DNA of 64,000 nucleotides from an uncultured Latescibacterota bacterium (GCA_951813615.1 OX638377.1:3498599-3562598), one strand, 5' to 3'. Shown: positions 8,935 through 18,163, numbered from the stretch's first letter. Notes: a model not told the origin generated them from the sequence alone. Numbers and translations are program-made.

Positions 8935-9798
8935 CTATATCCCGACCCCGAACTTCTCCTCAAACTCCGTCCAAATTTCAGCGGGCACCTCCTGAGTCGC
9001 TGCGTCGTACGCGTCCTGAAGCTGGTGGCGGTCGGCGGGGCCGCTCATGACGATGCCGTCGATAGGCGCGTCGAGACAGAACTGCATGGCCAAGTGCTTG
9101 ATGTCCACGTCTTGCTCTTGGCACCACTCCCACATGGCGTGAGCACGCGGCTCAGCGGCCCTATCCGGCTCGATGCCGGTCAAGCGCCCCATGCCGAAGA
9201 CGCTGGCCAAGATCAGGCCTGTGCCGTGCTTTTTGGCCAAGCGCATGGTGGTGCGGGCGACGGATTGGTCGAGCAGCGTGTAGTCGAGGAACGTGAGGAC
9301 GATCTCGGCGTGGCCGGCCTCAATGGCGGCGCGGTGGAAGTCGTGATCGCGGACTCCCAAACCAATGTGACGCACCAAGCCCTCTTCCTTCATTTTTTGC
9401 AACTCGTCAAAGGCGCGACCGTGGCCTAACGGATCGACAATATCGGGAGGGTCGTGAACCAACACAGCGTCGAGGTAATCGACGCGAATGGATTGCAGAC
9501 TTTGTTCGACGCTCCAGCGCGTGGCCTCCGCGGAAAAGTCCTTGGGGCGCTCCGGGTGCGGGCCAACTTTCGCCTGCATGTAATAGCTCGACCGCTCGAC
9601 GCCGGCTAGCGCCTTGCCCCAGCGATCCTCGTTGCGGCCAGCATAGCTATCGAAGTAGTCTATGCCCAGATCGAGAGCACGTTCAATGGTGGCGATAGTC
9701 TCGGCCTCGCCGGACGCACCGACAAAGGCCGCGCCCATGCCGAGCGCCCGGGGCTGCATGCCAGTGCGCCCCATGTTGCGGCGCGGTAGGTTACTCAT
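8935..9798 (-). CDS. Aldo/keto reductase
   Basis: 287 residues, slightly short for the AKR (beta/alpha)8 family. The catalytic tetrad is present: Asp47 or Asp50, Tyr52 (FDSYAG), Lys77 (QAKVG) and His115 (VLVHDP). It would reduce or oxidise a sugar or small aldehyde with NAD(P)H. The layout resembles L-fucose/D-threo-aldose dehydrogenase-like members, which suits the sugar-acid context. AAGGGAG precedes the ATG, and the stop of the upstream FKBP gene lies within 5 bases, so the two form an operon. Cytoplasmic. Confidence 0.87.
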   Translation of the reverse strand: MSNLPRRNMGRTGMQPRALGMGAAFVGASGEAETIATIERALDLGIDYFDSYAGRNEDRWGKALAGVERSSYYMQAKVGPHPERPKDFSAEATRWSVEQSLQSIRVDYLDAVLVHDPPDIVDPLGHGRAFDELQKMKEEGLVRHIGLGVRDHDFHRAAIEAGHAEIVLTFLDYTLLDQSVARTTMRLAKKHGTGLILASVFGMGRLTGIEPDRAAEPRAHAMWEWCQEQDVDIKHLAMQFCLDAPIDGIVMSGPADRHQLQDAYDAATQEVPAEIWTEFEEKFGVGI

Positions 9799-9802
9799 GG
9801 AT

Positions 9803-10249
9803 TTAACTCCCTTTTATCTCGTATAACTCGATTTCAAAAATTAAGGTCGCGCACGAGGGAATGCTGCCAGACTTGCCCTTTTTGCCATAGGCCAGTTCCG
9901 GCGGGATCACCAGCCGCGCCTTGCCGCCGCCCTTCATCATCTGCAGTCCCTCGGTCCAGCCGGGGATGACCCTTTTGAGCGACAGCGTGCTGGGGCGGCC
10001 CCGTTCGTACGAACTATCGAAGACCTCGCCGTCGGCGAACATGCCCTTGTAGTGGACGGTGACGCGGTCTTTGGCCCCTGGCTGGGGGCCGTAGCCTCCC
10101 TTTAGCTTCTGATAGATGAGGCCAGATTCAGTGCGCACGGCTCCTTCTTTGGCGGCCTCGCGGTCGAGGAAGGCTTGGTCGATGGCCTCGGCGCAGGGGT
10201 CGGAGCACGCAGTAAGCGCCAATAAGGCGAAAGGCAGTAAGGGGTTCAT
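9803..10249 (-). CDS. FKBP-type peptidyl-prolyl cis-trans isomerase lipoprotein
   Basis: 148 residues from the ATG at 10249, with GAGG upstream. A short signal peptide ends in lipobox LTAC (Cys15), so it is predicted to be a periplasmic-facing lipoprotein. The FKBP domain covers about 45-148: VTVHYKGMFADGEVFDSS, VIPGWTEGLQMM, and PPELAYG are the family's binding-pocket segments. It speeds proline isomerisation during folding of exported proteins. The signal sequence lacks an N-terminal basic residue, which is unusual. It heads the minus-strand operon that continues with the aldo/keto reductase. Confidence 0.9.
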   Translation of the reverse strand: MNPLLPFALLALTACSDPCAEAIDQAFLDREAAKEGAVRTESGLIYQKLKGGYGPQPGAKDRVTVHYKGMFADGEVFDSSYERGRPSTLSLKRVIPGWTEGLQMMKGGGKARLVIPPELAYGKKGKSGSIPSCATLIFEIELYEIKGS

Positions 10250-10419
10250 GGCGTTACCTCGGGGAGTGAGGGTGGCAGGAACACCCTCCATATTAGCGCA
10301 CGCGGCCCGCTCGCTCAAGAGAGAGTGCGGAAAGCGGATATGGACAACGGAGAACTCCACGCGTTATGTTACCTCCCGTCGCACACAGTAAATCTCGCAC
10401 AGAGAGGAGTAGCGTAAAC

Positions 10420-12189
10420 ATGGGAGCATGGTCTGGGGCAATCCGAGCGGCGTGTGTTTGGCGTTTAGCTCTTCTCTGCAGTATAGCCTTGGTAGCCTGT
10501 ACCAGCGAACAGGCACCGGACGGTTTGCGGCAAGTGCCGCGCAACCGCACGCTGATCGTCGATTGCGCCGAAAACAACACCTGCGGCGGCCAGATCCAAG
10601 ACTACAACACCTTCAACCCCTTCGTGCCGGGCGGAATCTCGCGGATCGGCTATCAGTTCCTCTACGAGCCGCTCTACTTCTTCAACGGCTACAAGATCGA
10701 CGCCGAGCCGCTGCCGTGGATCGCCACCGGGCATCGGTTCAACTCGGACTACACCGAAGTCGTAGTGGATATACGCCCGGGCGTGGAGTGGAGTGACGGA
10801 CGGCCGTGGACGGCGCACGACTTTGTCTTTACGGTCAATATGCTCAAAGAGCACGCGCCGAACCTAGTGTTCTCGACCGATATGGAAACCTGGGTCCAAG
10901 AGGCCGTGGCGCTCGACAGCCTGACGGCGAAGATCGTCCTCAAATCGCCCAACCCGCGCTTTCTGTTCAGTTATTTCACCCACAACCACGGCAACGGAGT
11001 ACCGATCATCCCCAAACATATCTGGGAGGGGCAAGATCCCTTGCGTTTTGCCAATTACGATCTGGCCAGCGGTTGGCCGGTGGTCACCGGGCCGTATCGC
11101 ATTGCACTGTCGGAGCCAGCGCAGCGGATCTGGGATCTGCGCCCAGACTGGTGGGCGGCCAAGACCGGCTTCCACCCGCTGCCGCAGGTCGAGCGGTTGA
11201 TCTTTTTGCCCTATATGGAAGAGCACCAACGCGTACAGAACCTGCTGGCCAACAAGCTCGACACCTGTTTGGAACTCCGACCGTCCAATATCATCACCTT
11301 GCTCGAACAACACGACAAAATGAGCACTTGGACGGGACGGGAGCCGCCCTATAGCTACATGACGCCATGGGCGATTACGCTAGGGTTCAACAACATGGAG
11401 CCCCCTTTCGACGATCCTGAAATTCGCCGGGCGATCAACTTCGCCATCAATCGCAAACAACTAGTCGAAATCGGCTGGCAGAACTCGGGCGATTACGCGC
11501 TGCTGCCGCTGCCGGACGTGCCGCAGATGCACCCCTACTTCGCCGCAGCAGCGGATCTAGTTGCCCAATACGAGATCGGCGTCCACGACACCGCGCGCAC
11601 CGCGGCGATCATGTCGCGCAAGGGATGGATGCGCGGGCCGGATGGCTTCTGGATGAAAGACGGCGAGGTATTGTCACTTGTCATCGACATCTTCGCACAT
11701 TTCCAGGATCTAACACCCGTTTTGGTCGCCCAGTTCCAAGCGGCGGGTTTCGACGCCTCGTTCCGCATGACCTCGGACTACATCTCGCGGATGGCCCAAG
11801 GCGAGGCGCGCGCTTTTATGTTTGGCAACTTGAGCTCCATGCGCGATCCCTACCAAGTGCTGAGCCACTACCACAGCCGTTTCGCCAGACCAACGGGCGA
11901 GACCGCCGAGCACTACTGGCGCTGGCAAAACGCCGACTTCGACGCGCTAATCGATCGCATGGCACAGACGCCCAACGATGCACCCGCGATGATGGCGATT
12001 TACCGACAGGCAATGGCGATCTGGCTCGCCGAACTGCCAGCGATCCCGCTCGTGCAGTGGCCGCACCGGATCCCGGTCAACGAGACGTACTGGACGGGGT
12101 GGCCTTCGGCGGAAAATCCTTACATGAACACTTCGTACTGGGCGCGATCTTGGCTGTTGGTATTGCTCAATCTGCGCCCAGTTGGATAA
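10420..12189 (+). CDS. ABC transporter substrate-binding lipoprotein (SBP_bac_5, peptide type)
   Basis: 589 residues from the ATG at 10420 (GAGAGGAG upstream). The signal peptide ends in lipobox LVAC (Cys27). The mature part is a family 5 (DppA/OppA-like) binding protein: a WSDGRPWTAHDFVFT motif, the ligand-domain segment INFAINRKQLVE, and a C-terminal YRQAMAIWLAELPAIPL helix. Such proteins capture peptides, opines or oligosaccharides for an ABC importer. No permease or ATPase follows; the next gene is a metallophosphoesterase. It is either an orphan binding protein or works with a transporter encoded elsewhere. Confidence 0.9.
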   Translation: MGAWSGAIRAACVWRLALLCSIALVACTSEQAPDGLRQVPRNRTLIVDCAENNTCGGQIQDYNTFNPFVPGGISRIGYQFLYEPLYFFNGYKIDAEPLPWIATGHRFNSDYTEVVVDIRPGVEWSDGRPWTAHDFVFTVNMLKEHAPNLVFSTDMETWVQEAVALDSLTAKIVLKSPNPRFLFSYFTHNHGNGVPIIPKHIWEGQDPLRFANYDLASGWPVVTGPYRIALSEPAQRIWDLRPDWWAAKTGFHPLPQVERLIFLPYMEEHQRVQNLLANKLDTCLELRPSNIITLLEQHDKMSTWTGREPPYSYMTPWAITLGFNNMEPPFDDPEIRRAINFAINRKQLVEIGWQNSGDYALLPLPDVPQMHPYFAAAADLVAQYEIGVHDTARTAAIMSRKGWMRGPDGFWMKDGEVLSLVIDIFAHFQDLTPVLVAQFQAAGFDASFRMTSDYISRMAQGEARAFMFGNLSSMRDPYQVLSHYHSRFARPTGETAEHYWRWQNADFDALIDRMAQTPNDAPAMMAIYRQAMAIWLAELPAIPLVQWPHRIPVNETYWTGWPSAENPYMNTSYWARSWLLVLLNLRPVG

Positions 12190-12193
12190 CGCG

Positions 12194-14197
12194 ATGCCTA
12201 CCCTATTCGATCGCACCCTGTTGCCCGAGGCCCTAGGCGAATTCGTCGTCATCTCCGATACCCACTATGCGCTAGCAGGGGCCGTCGGCATGGACGAATT
12301 CCCCTCCCGCGCCCAACAGAGCCAGCGGGCAGGCGCGGCATTGCGATTAGTAGCTGCCTTGGATCCAGATTTTGTCGTACACATGGGCGACGTAGTACAG
12401 GAATACCCCGGAAGCGCTGGCTTTGTCCCGGCCTTGGACCAAGCCCTAGAGCAGATGGCCGCCTGCGGCGTGCAGCCGCGCTGGGTGGCCGGCAACCACG
12501 ACCTAGGCGACAAACCCGACCCCACCATGCCCACCCATCCGGTCACGGCCGAGGGGTTGGACGCATACCACCAGCGCTTTGGCCCATCTTGGTACAGCTT
12601 TGACTATCACGACCTGCACCTAGTGGTACTCAACAGCCAGATCCTGAACACCGGCCTGCCAGCAGAGGCAGAACAAAGGACTTGGTTGGAAGCCGACTTG
12701 GCCGCGCACGCCCAGATGCGCATCGCAGTATTTTTGCACCTGCCGCCCTACCTCCACAACCCCGCCGAGCCGCATCTGGGACACTACGACAACATCGGCG
12801 AACCGGCCCGCACCTGGCTGCTAAAATTGTTGGCCGCCCACCAAGTGTCTTGGCTCTTTGCAGCCCACGTGCACTTTTCCTTTTGCGAGCTAGCGGGTGC
12901 CTTGTACTATCGCACCGTCCCCTCCACTTCTTTTGCGCGCCCCGGTTTTAGCCACTTGTTCAGCAACGCACCACCGCCCGAGCAGGGTCGCAACGACCAA
13001 CCCAAGTTGGGTTTTTACCTATGCCGCCTGCGCCACAACCGACTCGACATCCACCTGATCCGCACCGCCGGAGCACAGGATTGGGGTTCGGGTCCGCAGC
13101 GATTGCTCATCCCAGCGACCGCCGACTTGGGCGGAGCCCCATTGGGCCTGACCGCGACCCACCCCCTAGGCTGGGAGACGGAAGTCCCCATAACCTTTCC
13201 CTCGGTAGTACGCCAGCCAGTGCGCAACGACTATCCCCTGCTGTCCTGTCTGGAACTGGGCGCACAAGCCCTGCGCTGCCCTTGGACCGATTTGGATTCG
13301 TCCGGCGACCGCCTGCGCTTTTTGCGCAGCCAAGGCGTCCAAGTACAGGCGACCATTCTCGCCGACGAGGCCACCCCGTACGAGTCCATCTTAGAAAGTC
13401 ACCGCGACCAAGTCGATACTTGGGAGATCCAGACGCCGGGCGAGCCTTGGCCATCATCGTCGTGTCTATACCTGTTCAAGAGCTACCACCGCAACTTGCG
13501 GATGTCCTTGGCTCCGGTGATCCCCGGCCAGCAGATAGCAGGCAAACAGCACCCCCGCACCCGGATCGGCTACCGGCCCGACGAAGTAGCCCAACTCGAC
13601 CGTCAGTTGCAAAACGCGGATACGTGGATAGAAGCGGCCCTGTGCCGACTGGACGCAACGGCCCCTTGGGAAGATGCCTTGGCTTGGCGCGAGATAAGTG
13701 CCCTGACCACGATGGGACGGCTGGATTTGCTCTTTGAGTTGCCGGGGCAAAGCGACCAAGACGATGCCGTCCAAGCCGCAGAGGCGCTCTTTGCAACGGC
13801 GCTGCTGCCGAGAGCGCGGCTTTTTGTCGAGCCTTTTATCGATCTGGACCGCACCATGGACGTCGGTCAGGGTCTTTTGGATCCCCTGTGCAATCCCCGC
13901 CCCGTCTTTGGCGTCCTGCGCTGCCTCAATGCACTGCTCCAGCGCTTCCGCGTGCCTTTTGCCGAAGCCACTAGCGTGGAAGGCGATGGCTCGACAGTGC
14001 GGCTGCTCCGGGGGCCGACCCGCACGTTGGCCCTGCTGTTACCAGCGGTCGCAGGAACTGTAGCTCCATCTACTTGGGAGATGGCGGGACCGGCGCGGCT
14101 TTATCGTCTAGCCGACGGAACCGTAGAAGAGATACAGGCCGACCAGCTTCCAGAGATCGCGCTCGACCAGCCGAGCTTGATGATCGTCGAAAATTAG
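12194..14197 (+). CDS. Calcineurin-like metallophosphoesterase with large C-terminal extension
   Basis: 667 residues from the ATG at 12194; a TTG at 12182 overlapping the previous stop is an alternative. The first ~290 residues are a metallophosphoesterase: ISDTHY (D-x-H), HMGDV (GD), AGNHDLG (GNHD), a LHLPPY histidine and FAAHVHF as the final H-x-H. These bind two metals and cleave phosphomono- or diesters. The remaining ~370 residues belong to no family I recognise. No signal peptide is visible. It follows the peptide-type binding protein gene by 4 bases, so the pair is an operon. The end overlaps the RraA gene tail-to-tail by 4 bases. Confidence 0.85.
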   Translation: MPTLFDRTLLPEALGEFVVISDTHYALAGAVGMDEFPSRAQQSQRAGAALRLVAALDPDFVVHMGDVVQEYPGSAGFVPALDQALEQMAACGVQPRWVAGNHDLGDKPDPTMPTHPVTAEGLDAYHQRFGPSWYSFDYHDLHLVVLNSQILNTGLPAEAEQRTWLEADLAAHAQMRIAVFLHLPPYLHNPAEPHLGHYDNIGEPARTWLLKLLAAHQVSWLFAAHVHFSFCELAGALYYRTVPSTSFARPGFSHLFSNAPPPEQGRNDQPKLGFYLCRLRHNRLDIHLIRTAGAQDWGSGPQRLLIPATADLGGAPLGLTATHPLGWETEVPITFPSVVRQPVRNDYPLLSCLELGAQALRCPWTDLDSSGDRLRFLRSQGVQVQATILADEATPYESILESHRDQVDTWEIQTPGEPWPSSSCLYLFKSYHRNLRMSLAPVIPGQQIAGKQHPRTRIGYRPDEVAQLDRQLQNADTWIEAALCRLDATAPWEDALAWREISALTTMGRLDLLFELPGQSDQDDAVQAAEALFATALLPRARLFVEPFIDLDRTMDVGQGLLDPLCNPRPVFGVLRCLNALLQRFRVPFAEATSVEGDGSTVRLLRGPTRTLALLLPAVAGTVAPSTWEMAGPARLYRLADGTVEEIQADQLPEIALDQPSLMIVEN

Positions 14198-14883
14198 TCG
14201 ACGTGCTCCGTGCGGTCCGAGTCGAGCAACTCGCGTATCCCCTCCATATTGTCCAAACCTAAGCGGATCTGACGAGAGAGGTTTTCCTCGGCCTCGCGCA
14301 CTTGGGGCAAAGTTTCCACAACATGGTCGAACTGGTCGTGGGGAATGACCACCACCCCGTCTTGGTCGGCAACCGCGATCTCACCAGCATCCACGCAAAT
14401 CCCGCCCATGACCACCGGCATCCCGGCCGTACCTGGGCCATTGCGGGTACAGGAGTTGGGCGTAATACCCCGGCAAAAGGCGGGCAACCCAACGGGCAAT
14501 ATCCCATCTATATCGCGCATCAGGCCGTCGGTGACCAAACCGACCACGCCGCGGTTGCGGCCCATGGCCATCATGTTGTCGCCGGCAACCGCAGTCTTGG
14601 TGAACGTATCCGTGGCGATGAAGATCGCGTCCCCCCGCTGCGCGATCTCGAGCGCGGCAAAGACGGCGAGGTTGTCGCCCGGCCCTGGATGACAGGTGAC
14701 GATGGGCGCGACGAACTTGCAGTTGTCGGAGTCGAGCGGCTTGATGCGGTAGTCGAGCGAGCCGCGGCCATTCATACAGTCAACGATAAAACCGGTGGGA
14801 ACACTGCGCAGGGCGCGCAGAACGGCTTCCGAGGGCCGCGGAAAGTTGCGGCGAACAGTAAGTAGCGGAGGATCTTTTATCAT
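14194..14883 (-). CDS. RraA-like / HMG-CHA aldolase family protein
   Basis: 229 residues. The fold markers are GLVTDGLMRDIDG (Arg123 and Asp124, the substrate and metal residues of class II pyruvate aldolases of this fold) and the C-terminal GEIAVADQDGVVVIP. Family members either inhibit RNase E (true RraA) or cleave 4-hydroxy-4-methyl-2-oxoglutarate and related 2-keto acids. In a region rich in sugar-acid dehydratases an aldolase or oxaloacetate decarboxylase role is more likely than RNase control. TTGGAG lies 5 bases before the ATG. Cytoplasmic, single gene. Confidence 0.85.
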   Translation of the reverse strand: MIKDPPLLTVRRNFPRPSEAVLRALRSVPTGFIVDCMNGRGSLDYRIKPLDSDNCKFVAPIVTCHPGPGDNLAVFAALEIAQRGDAIFIATDTFTKTAVAGDNMMAMGRNRGVVGLVTDGLMRDIDGILPVGLPAFCRGITPNSCTRNGPGTAGMPVVMGGICVDAGEIAVADQDGVVVIPHDQFDHVVETLPQVREAEENLSRQIRLGLDNMEGIRELLDSDRTEHVD

Positions 14884-14995
14884 GTTGGCTCCAAGGGTAA
14901 ATGAAGGCGGACTATTTTATAAGGGGCCAAGGGCGGTTGTCAAGTAGACAGGAAACTAAACCCCTTCCTTCTTTCTTGCGCTGCCATTGTATATT

Positions 14996-15067
14996 AAATC
15001 CACTCAGCAGCGCGATATTAAGCGAGCCCAAGCGTACTGGGCTGAGTATAAGGAGTCAGACCGGTGA
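14996..15067 (+). pseudogene. Tail relic of a HigB/RelE-like (Gp49 family) toxin gene
   Basis: This stretch reads KSTQQRDIKRAQAYWAEYKE and then SDR before the TGA at 15065-15067. It matches the usual C-terminus of phage-derived Gp49-like (HigB-type) toxins, which end in a GGDKSTQ...DI..A..YW motif. Upstream, the frame loses similarity and meets a stop at 14957-14959. Only about 23 codons of the ~100-codon toxin remain. Its stop overlaps the GTG start of the antitoxin gene (GTGA), the normal toxin-first arrangement. Recognition is from memory of the family. Confidence 0.72.
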
Positions 15068-15381
15068 GAAAATTAGGAGCCTTTAAGGAGTTCCATTTTC
15101 AAGAACTAAGCGATCCTGTCAAGGCTAAAGCGTATATTGATGTAGCCTTAGAGGAATATCAAAACGATAACGACGATGGAGCGCTTTTGCTGGCCTTACG
15201 AGATGTGGCAGAGGCTCAAGGGGGGCTGGGCCAGCTAGCTGAGAAAACCGGTTTGAATCGGTCCAATATCTATCGGACCTTATCGGCGGGCGGCAATCCC
15301 CGTCTCCATACCTTAGCCGTTATTCTGCATAGTATGGGTCTGCGGCTGTCAGTAGATTTTGTATCATCAGATCCTCAATAG
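15064..15381 (+). CDS. HigA-type antitoxin (addiction-module HTH, COG3636-like)
   Basis: 105 residues from a GTG start, with AAGGAG eight bases upstream. The N-terminal half (FQELSDPVKAKAYIDVALEE) and the helix-turn-helix (GLGQLAEKTGLNRSNIYRTL, about 53-72) are characteristic of putative addiction-module antidote proteins. It would bind its own promoter and neutralise a Gp49/HigB-like toxin. The cognate toxin gene upstream is reduced to its last ~23 codons, so this is an orphan antitoxin, which may still act as a repressor or protect against related toxins. Confidence 0.85.
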   Translation: MRKLGAFKEFHFQELSDPVKAKAYIDVALEEYQNDNDDGALLLALRDVAEAQGGLGQLAEKTGLNRSNIYRTLSAGGNPRLHTLAVILHSMGLRLSVDFVSSDPQ

Positions 15382-15414
15382 AGGGCACCAATGGTACGCG
15401 ATTTGCATGCGCTT

Positions 15415-16581
15415 TCAGCGCTCCATCGCACGCCCCCAAGGCCCAGGAATGTAGGGAAAGCGAGTTTCAAGGTCGTCGGCTAGCTCCACCCCCCAGCCGG
15501 GCGCATCGGGCAGTGCGAGGTAGCCTTCGGTCGCGGGCGGATCTTTGAGAATGTCCCACTGCAACGGCCCTTGACCGATGAACATTTCCAGCACGTGCTC
15601 TTCGGGGAGAGCGGCGAGGAAGTGGGCGTTGGCTATGGTCAACAGACCATTGTGCCAGTTCTGAGTGAAAAGCTCGACGCCATACTCTTTAGCGCGGTGG
15701 TAGATGCGGATGGCCTCGTCGATACCACAGACGCCGACATCAAGCTGGCCCTTGGCGTACGCTTTCTGCGCAAAGAACGGCTCGAACTCGTCTAGGGTCG
15801 AGTTGGATTCGCCGCCGGTGATGGGCAGATGCAGTTCGGCGTTAAGACGGGCGTAACCGTCGATCTGCTCCTTGGGCAGCGGTTCCTCAAACCAAGTCCA
15901 ACCCGCCTCGTCGAGAAAGTGGCCAATCTCGCGGGCCTGCGCCTCGTCGAGGCGGCAATTGCCCTCCAGCATTAGTTCCATGCGCTCGCCCACCGCGTCG
16001 GTCACCTCCTGCAACAGGTCAATCATCTGCGCAACCGTGACGCCCGACCACGACCACTCAGTACCCAGCCGCATCTTATAAGCAGTGAAGCCCCGGTCGG
16101 CGAGAGCACGCGCTTCATCGACGACTGCTGTGGGGCGGTCGTCCCAGTCGTACTGGACGCCGCCCGAAGCGTAGAGGCGGAAGAGGGTGCGCGGTTTACG
16201 CTCGGGAGTGTCGGGTGTGATGAGGGGGACGATGAGTTCGGCGACTGTTTTATTTTGCGCCTTGGCGCGCAGGTCCCACAGCGCCAGTTCGAGACCAGCG
16301 TAGGCAATGTGCATCGAGCGATCGCCAGTGGGTTTGAACTCAAGGCCCGGGTCGAGCGGGTCGCGGCCGATGAGACTGGGCTTGAGCGCGTCGAGCCGCT
16401 GGCGAATGATCGGTGGATCGCCATAGGTAGAAGGTTCGGCAATGCCCTGCAAGCCAACGTCCGTGTCAACGATGACGATAGGACAGTCGGCTTTTTCCAC
16501 GTAGAAGGAGGCGCTGAACCACTGGCGCTCGGGTTCGTGGGAGCGGGAGAGGCAAAGGGTGCGGATGTCGGTAATTTTCAT
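15415..16581 (-). CDS. Mandelate racemase/muconate lactonizing enzyme family dehydratase
   Basis: 388 residues from the ATG at 16581 (TGAGGA six bases upstream); a 28-residue upstream extension would overlap the sialidase gene. It has the enolase-superfamily capping domain and barrel: Lys169 and Arg171 (AYKMRLG), probable metal ligands Glu206 (MLEGN), Glu232/233 (WFEEPL) and Glu258 (TGGES), and His310 (TQNWHN). Such enzymes abstract the proton alpha to a carboxylate, commonly dehydrating sugar acids. Three Glu ligands rather than Asp-Glu-Glu is a variation seen in some subgroups. It is last in a minus-strand operon after the aspartyl protease and sialidase genes (8-base gap). Substrate unknown. 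Confidence 0.87.
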   Translation of the reverse strand: MKITDIRTLCLSRSHEPERQWFSASFYVEKADCPIVIVDTDVGLQGIAEPSTYGDPPIIRQRLDALKPSLIGRDPLDPGLEFKPTGDRSMHIAYAGLELALWDLRAKAQNKTVAELIVPLITPDTPERKPRTLFRLYASGGVQYDWDDRPTAVVDEARALADRGFTAYKMRLGTEWSWSGVTVAQMIDLLQEVTDAVGERMELMLEGNCRLDEAQAREIGHFLDEAGWTWFEEPLPKEQIDGYARLNAELHLPITGGESNSTLDEFEPFFAQKAYAKGQLDVGVCGIDEAIRIYHRAKEYGVELFTQNWHNGLLTIANAHFLAALPEEHVLEMFIGQGPLQWDILKDPPATEGYLALPDAPGWGVELADDLETRFPYIPGPWGRAMER

Positions 16582-16589
16582 AAAATTCC

Positions 16590-17624
16590 TCAGGGCGTGG
16601 CGCGCACCCAGTCCAGCGAGAAGCGGGCCAAGGTCAAGCGCTCGTAGGGATATTCGGCACCGCATTCATAGAGGCAAGCGGCGCGGCCGTCGGGCAGGGC
16701 GGCCAGACAGGAATACGCTGCCGGACCAGAATGCAGAACGCGGGCGCAAGCCCACGTTTGGCCGTCGTCGTCGCTGAGCCGCACGGTCATGTTCTGGCGG
16801 CCCTCAGCGCTGGCGGGGTTGGAAAAGAGCACGCTAGCACCGACCCGACGGATACTCGCCTGGCAGATCGGCTCGACGAGGACGCGATCGCGCGCTATAG
16901 ACGACCAGCTCTGCCCCCCGTCATCACTAAACGAAAAGGCGCGGGCGCGGATGCTGGGGTCGTAGTTGCGCATATTGAGCAGCAAACGACCGTCCTGCAA
17001 CTCGACGACTTCGCACTCGTTGACTTGGTCCTGCGGAGTCGAGCCGCCGAGCCGCCAACTCTGTCCGCCGTCGTCGCTGAGCAAGACGTGCGAGTAGTAT
17101 TTCTTGGTGCCCGCTTCAATGTGGTCGCAGGGGACGACGAGCCGACCAGTAGCTAGCTGGATGCCAGCGCCTGGCCCGGTGGCATACCAAGTCCAGTTAG
17201 GTTGCTTGGTCTCGGCTGTAATCTCCACAGGAGCAGACCAAGTGCATCCGTCGTCCTCGCTGCGCGTCAGCCACACCGTGCGGGTACCCTCGCTCGTTTG
17301 GTCGATGATCTCGGGCTCGTGATCGCCGCCGAGATTGTGGGTAATCAGCAGAGAAATCGCCCCCGTACGGACATCGACCACCGGGCAGGGATTGCCGCAG
17401 GTATTCGGGCCGTCGTCCCACACGATCTCAAAGGGAGCAAACGTCTGTCCGCCGTCGTCACTGCGCCGCAGCAGCATGTCGATGTCGCCGGTGTCGCCGC
17501 GCGCGTTTTTGCGCCCCTCGCAAAAGGCGAGCACCGTGCCGGTAGGTGTGGTGATCAGGGCTGGGATGCGGAAGGTATGGTAGCCTTGGGTCCCGCTCTC
17601 AAAGAGATCTATGGAATCGATCAT
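16590..17624 (-). CDS. Sialidase/neuraminidase family glycosidase (BNR repeats)
   Basis: 344 residues. An FRIPAL motif (18-23) supplies the first active-site arginine of sialidases. At least five Asp-box/BNR motifs follow: SDDGGQTF, SEDDGCTW, SDDGGQSW twice and SDDDGQTW, marking a six-bladed propeller. The family removes terminal sialic acids, though many environmental members act on other acidic sugars. No signal peptide is visible, unusual for a sialidase acting outside the cell. The upstream aspartyl protease gene ends inside its ribosome binding region (TAGGAA), and an enolase-family gene follows 8 bases later, so all three should be co-transcribed. Confidence 0.85.
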   Translation of the reverse strand: MIDSIDLFESGTQGYHTFRIPALITTPTGTVLAFCEGRKNARGDTGDIDMLLRRSDDGGQTFAPFEIVWDDGPNTCGNPCPVVDVRTGAISLLITHNLGGDHEPEIIDQTSEGTRTVWLTRSEDDGCTWSAPVEITAETKQPNWTWYATGPGAGIQLATGRLVVPCDHIEAGTKKYYSHVLLSDDGGQSWRLGGSTPQDQVNECEVVELQDGRLLLNMRNYDPSIRARAFSFSDDGGQSWSSIARDRVLVEPICQASIRRVGASVLFSNPASAEGRQNMTVRLSDDDGQTWACARVLHSGPAAYSCLAALPDGRAACLYECGAEYPYERLTLARFSLDWVRATP

Positions 17625-17635
17625 GCCATTTATTC

Positions 17636-17992
17636 CTATACCATAAATCCTTCTACCGGCTCAAGTTTTTTGGCCACTGGATTGACGCCCATAAACACGC
17701 CTTCAAGGGCCAGAGCACCTAGCAACGGCACGGTCTCCTCCGCATTGAATAAAACGAGTGTAACCACCTCTCGCCCTTCAACTCGCAGCCATGTCTGGCC
17801 AACGTCCATAAGCCGAACCTCGCCTTGACCAAACTGAAAACGCTGTTTCATCAAGGGCGTCACCCTCAGTTGGCGCAGAACGGACGCCGGAACCGAGGTT
17901 ATAGACGCCCCTGTATCCACTAGCGCATCCAAGTCGATCCAGTGTGCCCGCTGTTGGTCGCCGATGCTAATCTGTACATTGAACGTTCCCAT
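17636..17992 (-). CDS. Retropepsin-like clan AA aspartyl protease
   Basis: 118 residues, a single-domain retropepsin-like protein. The active-site motif is ALVDTGAS (Asp26-Thr27-Gly28), and the late LLGALALEG matches the conserved second motif of bacterial clan AA proteins. These act as homodimers, each chain giving one Asp; natural substrates are mostly unknown. There is no signal peptide. GGAGG precedes the ATG at a good distance. It is first in the operon with the sialidase and an enolase-superfamily gene, an association with no obvious biochemical explanation. Confidence 0.83.
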   Translation of the reverse strand: MGTFNVQISIGDQQRAHWIDLDALVDTGASITSVPASVLRQLRVTPLMKQRFQFGQGEVRLMDVGQTWLRVEGREVVTLVLFNAEETVPLLGALALEGVFMGVNPVAKKLEPVEGFMV

Positions 17993-18163
17993 GTAATGCG
18001 GTCCTCCGAAAGCAAATCATTGGTTAGATAGATGGAATATACCCTGTCGAATCGGGGCGGAGCAAGGGCGTCCCTATATTGGTTGCAGGGAAAAAGTACG
18101 GCTGAGTAGACTCGAGTCGTTCACCTTCTTTGCCAACGACCACTAAACCGGAGAAAACGCCAC

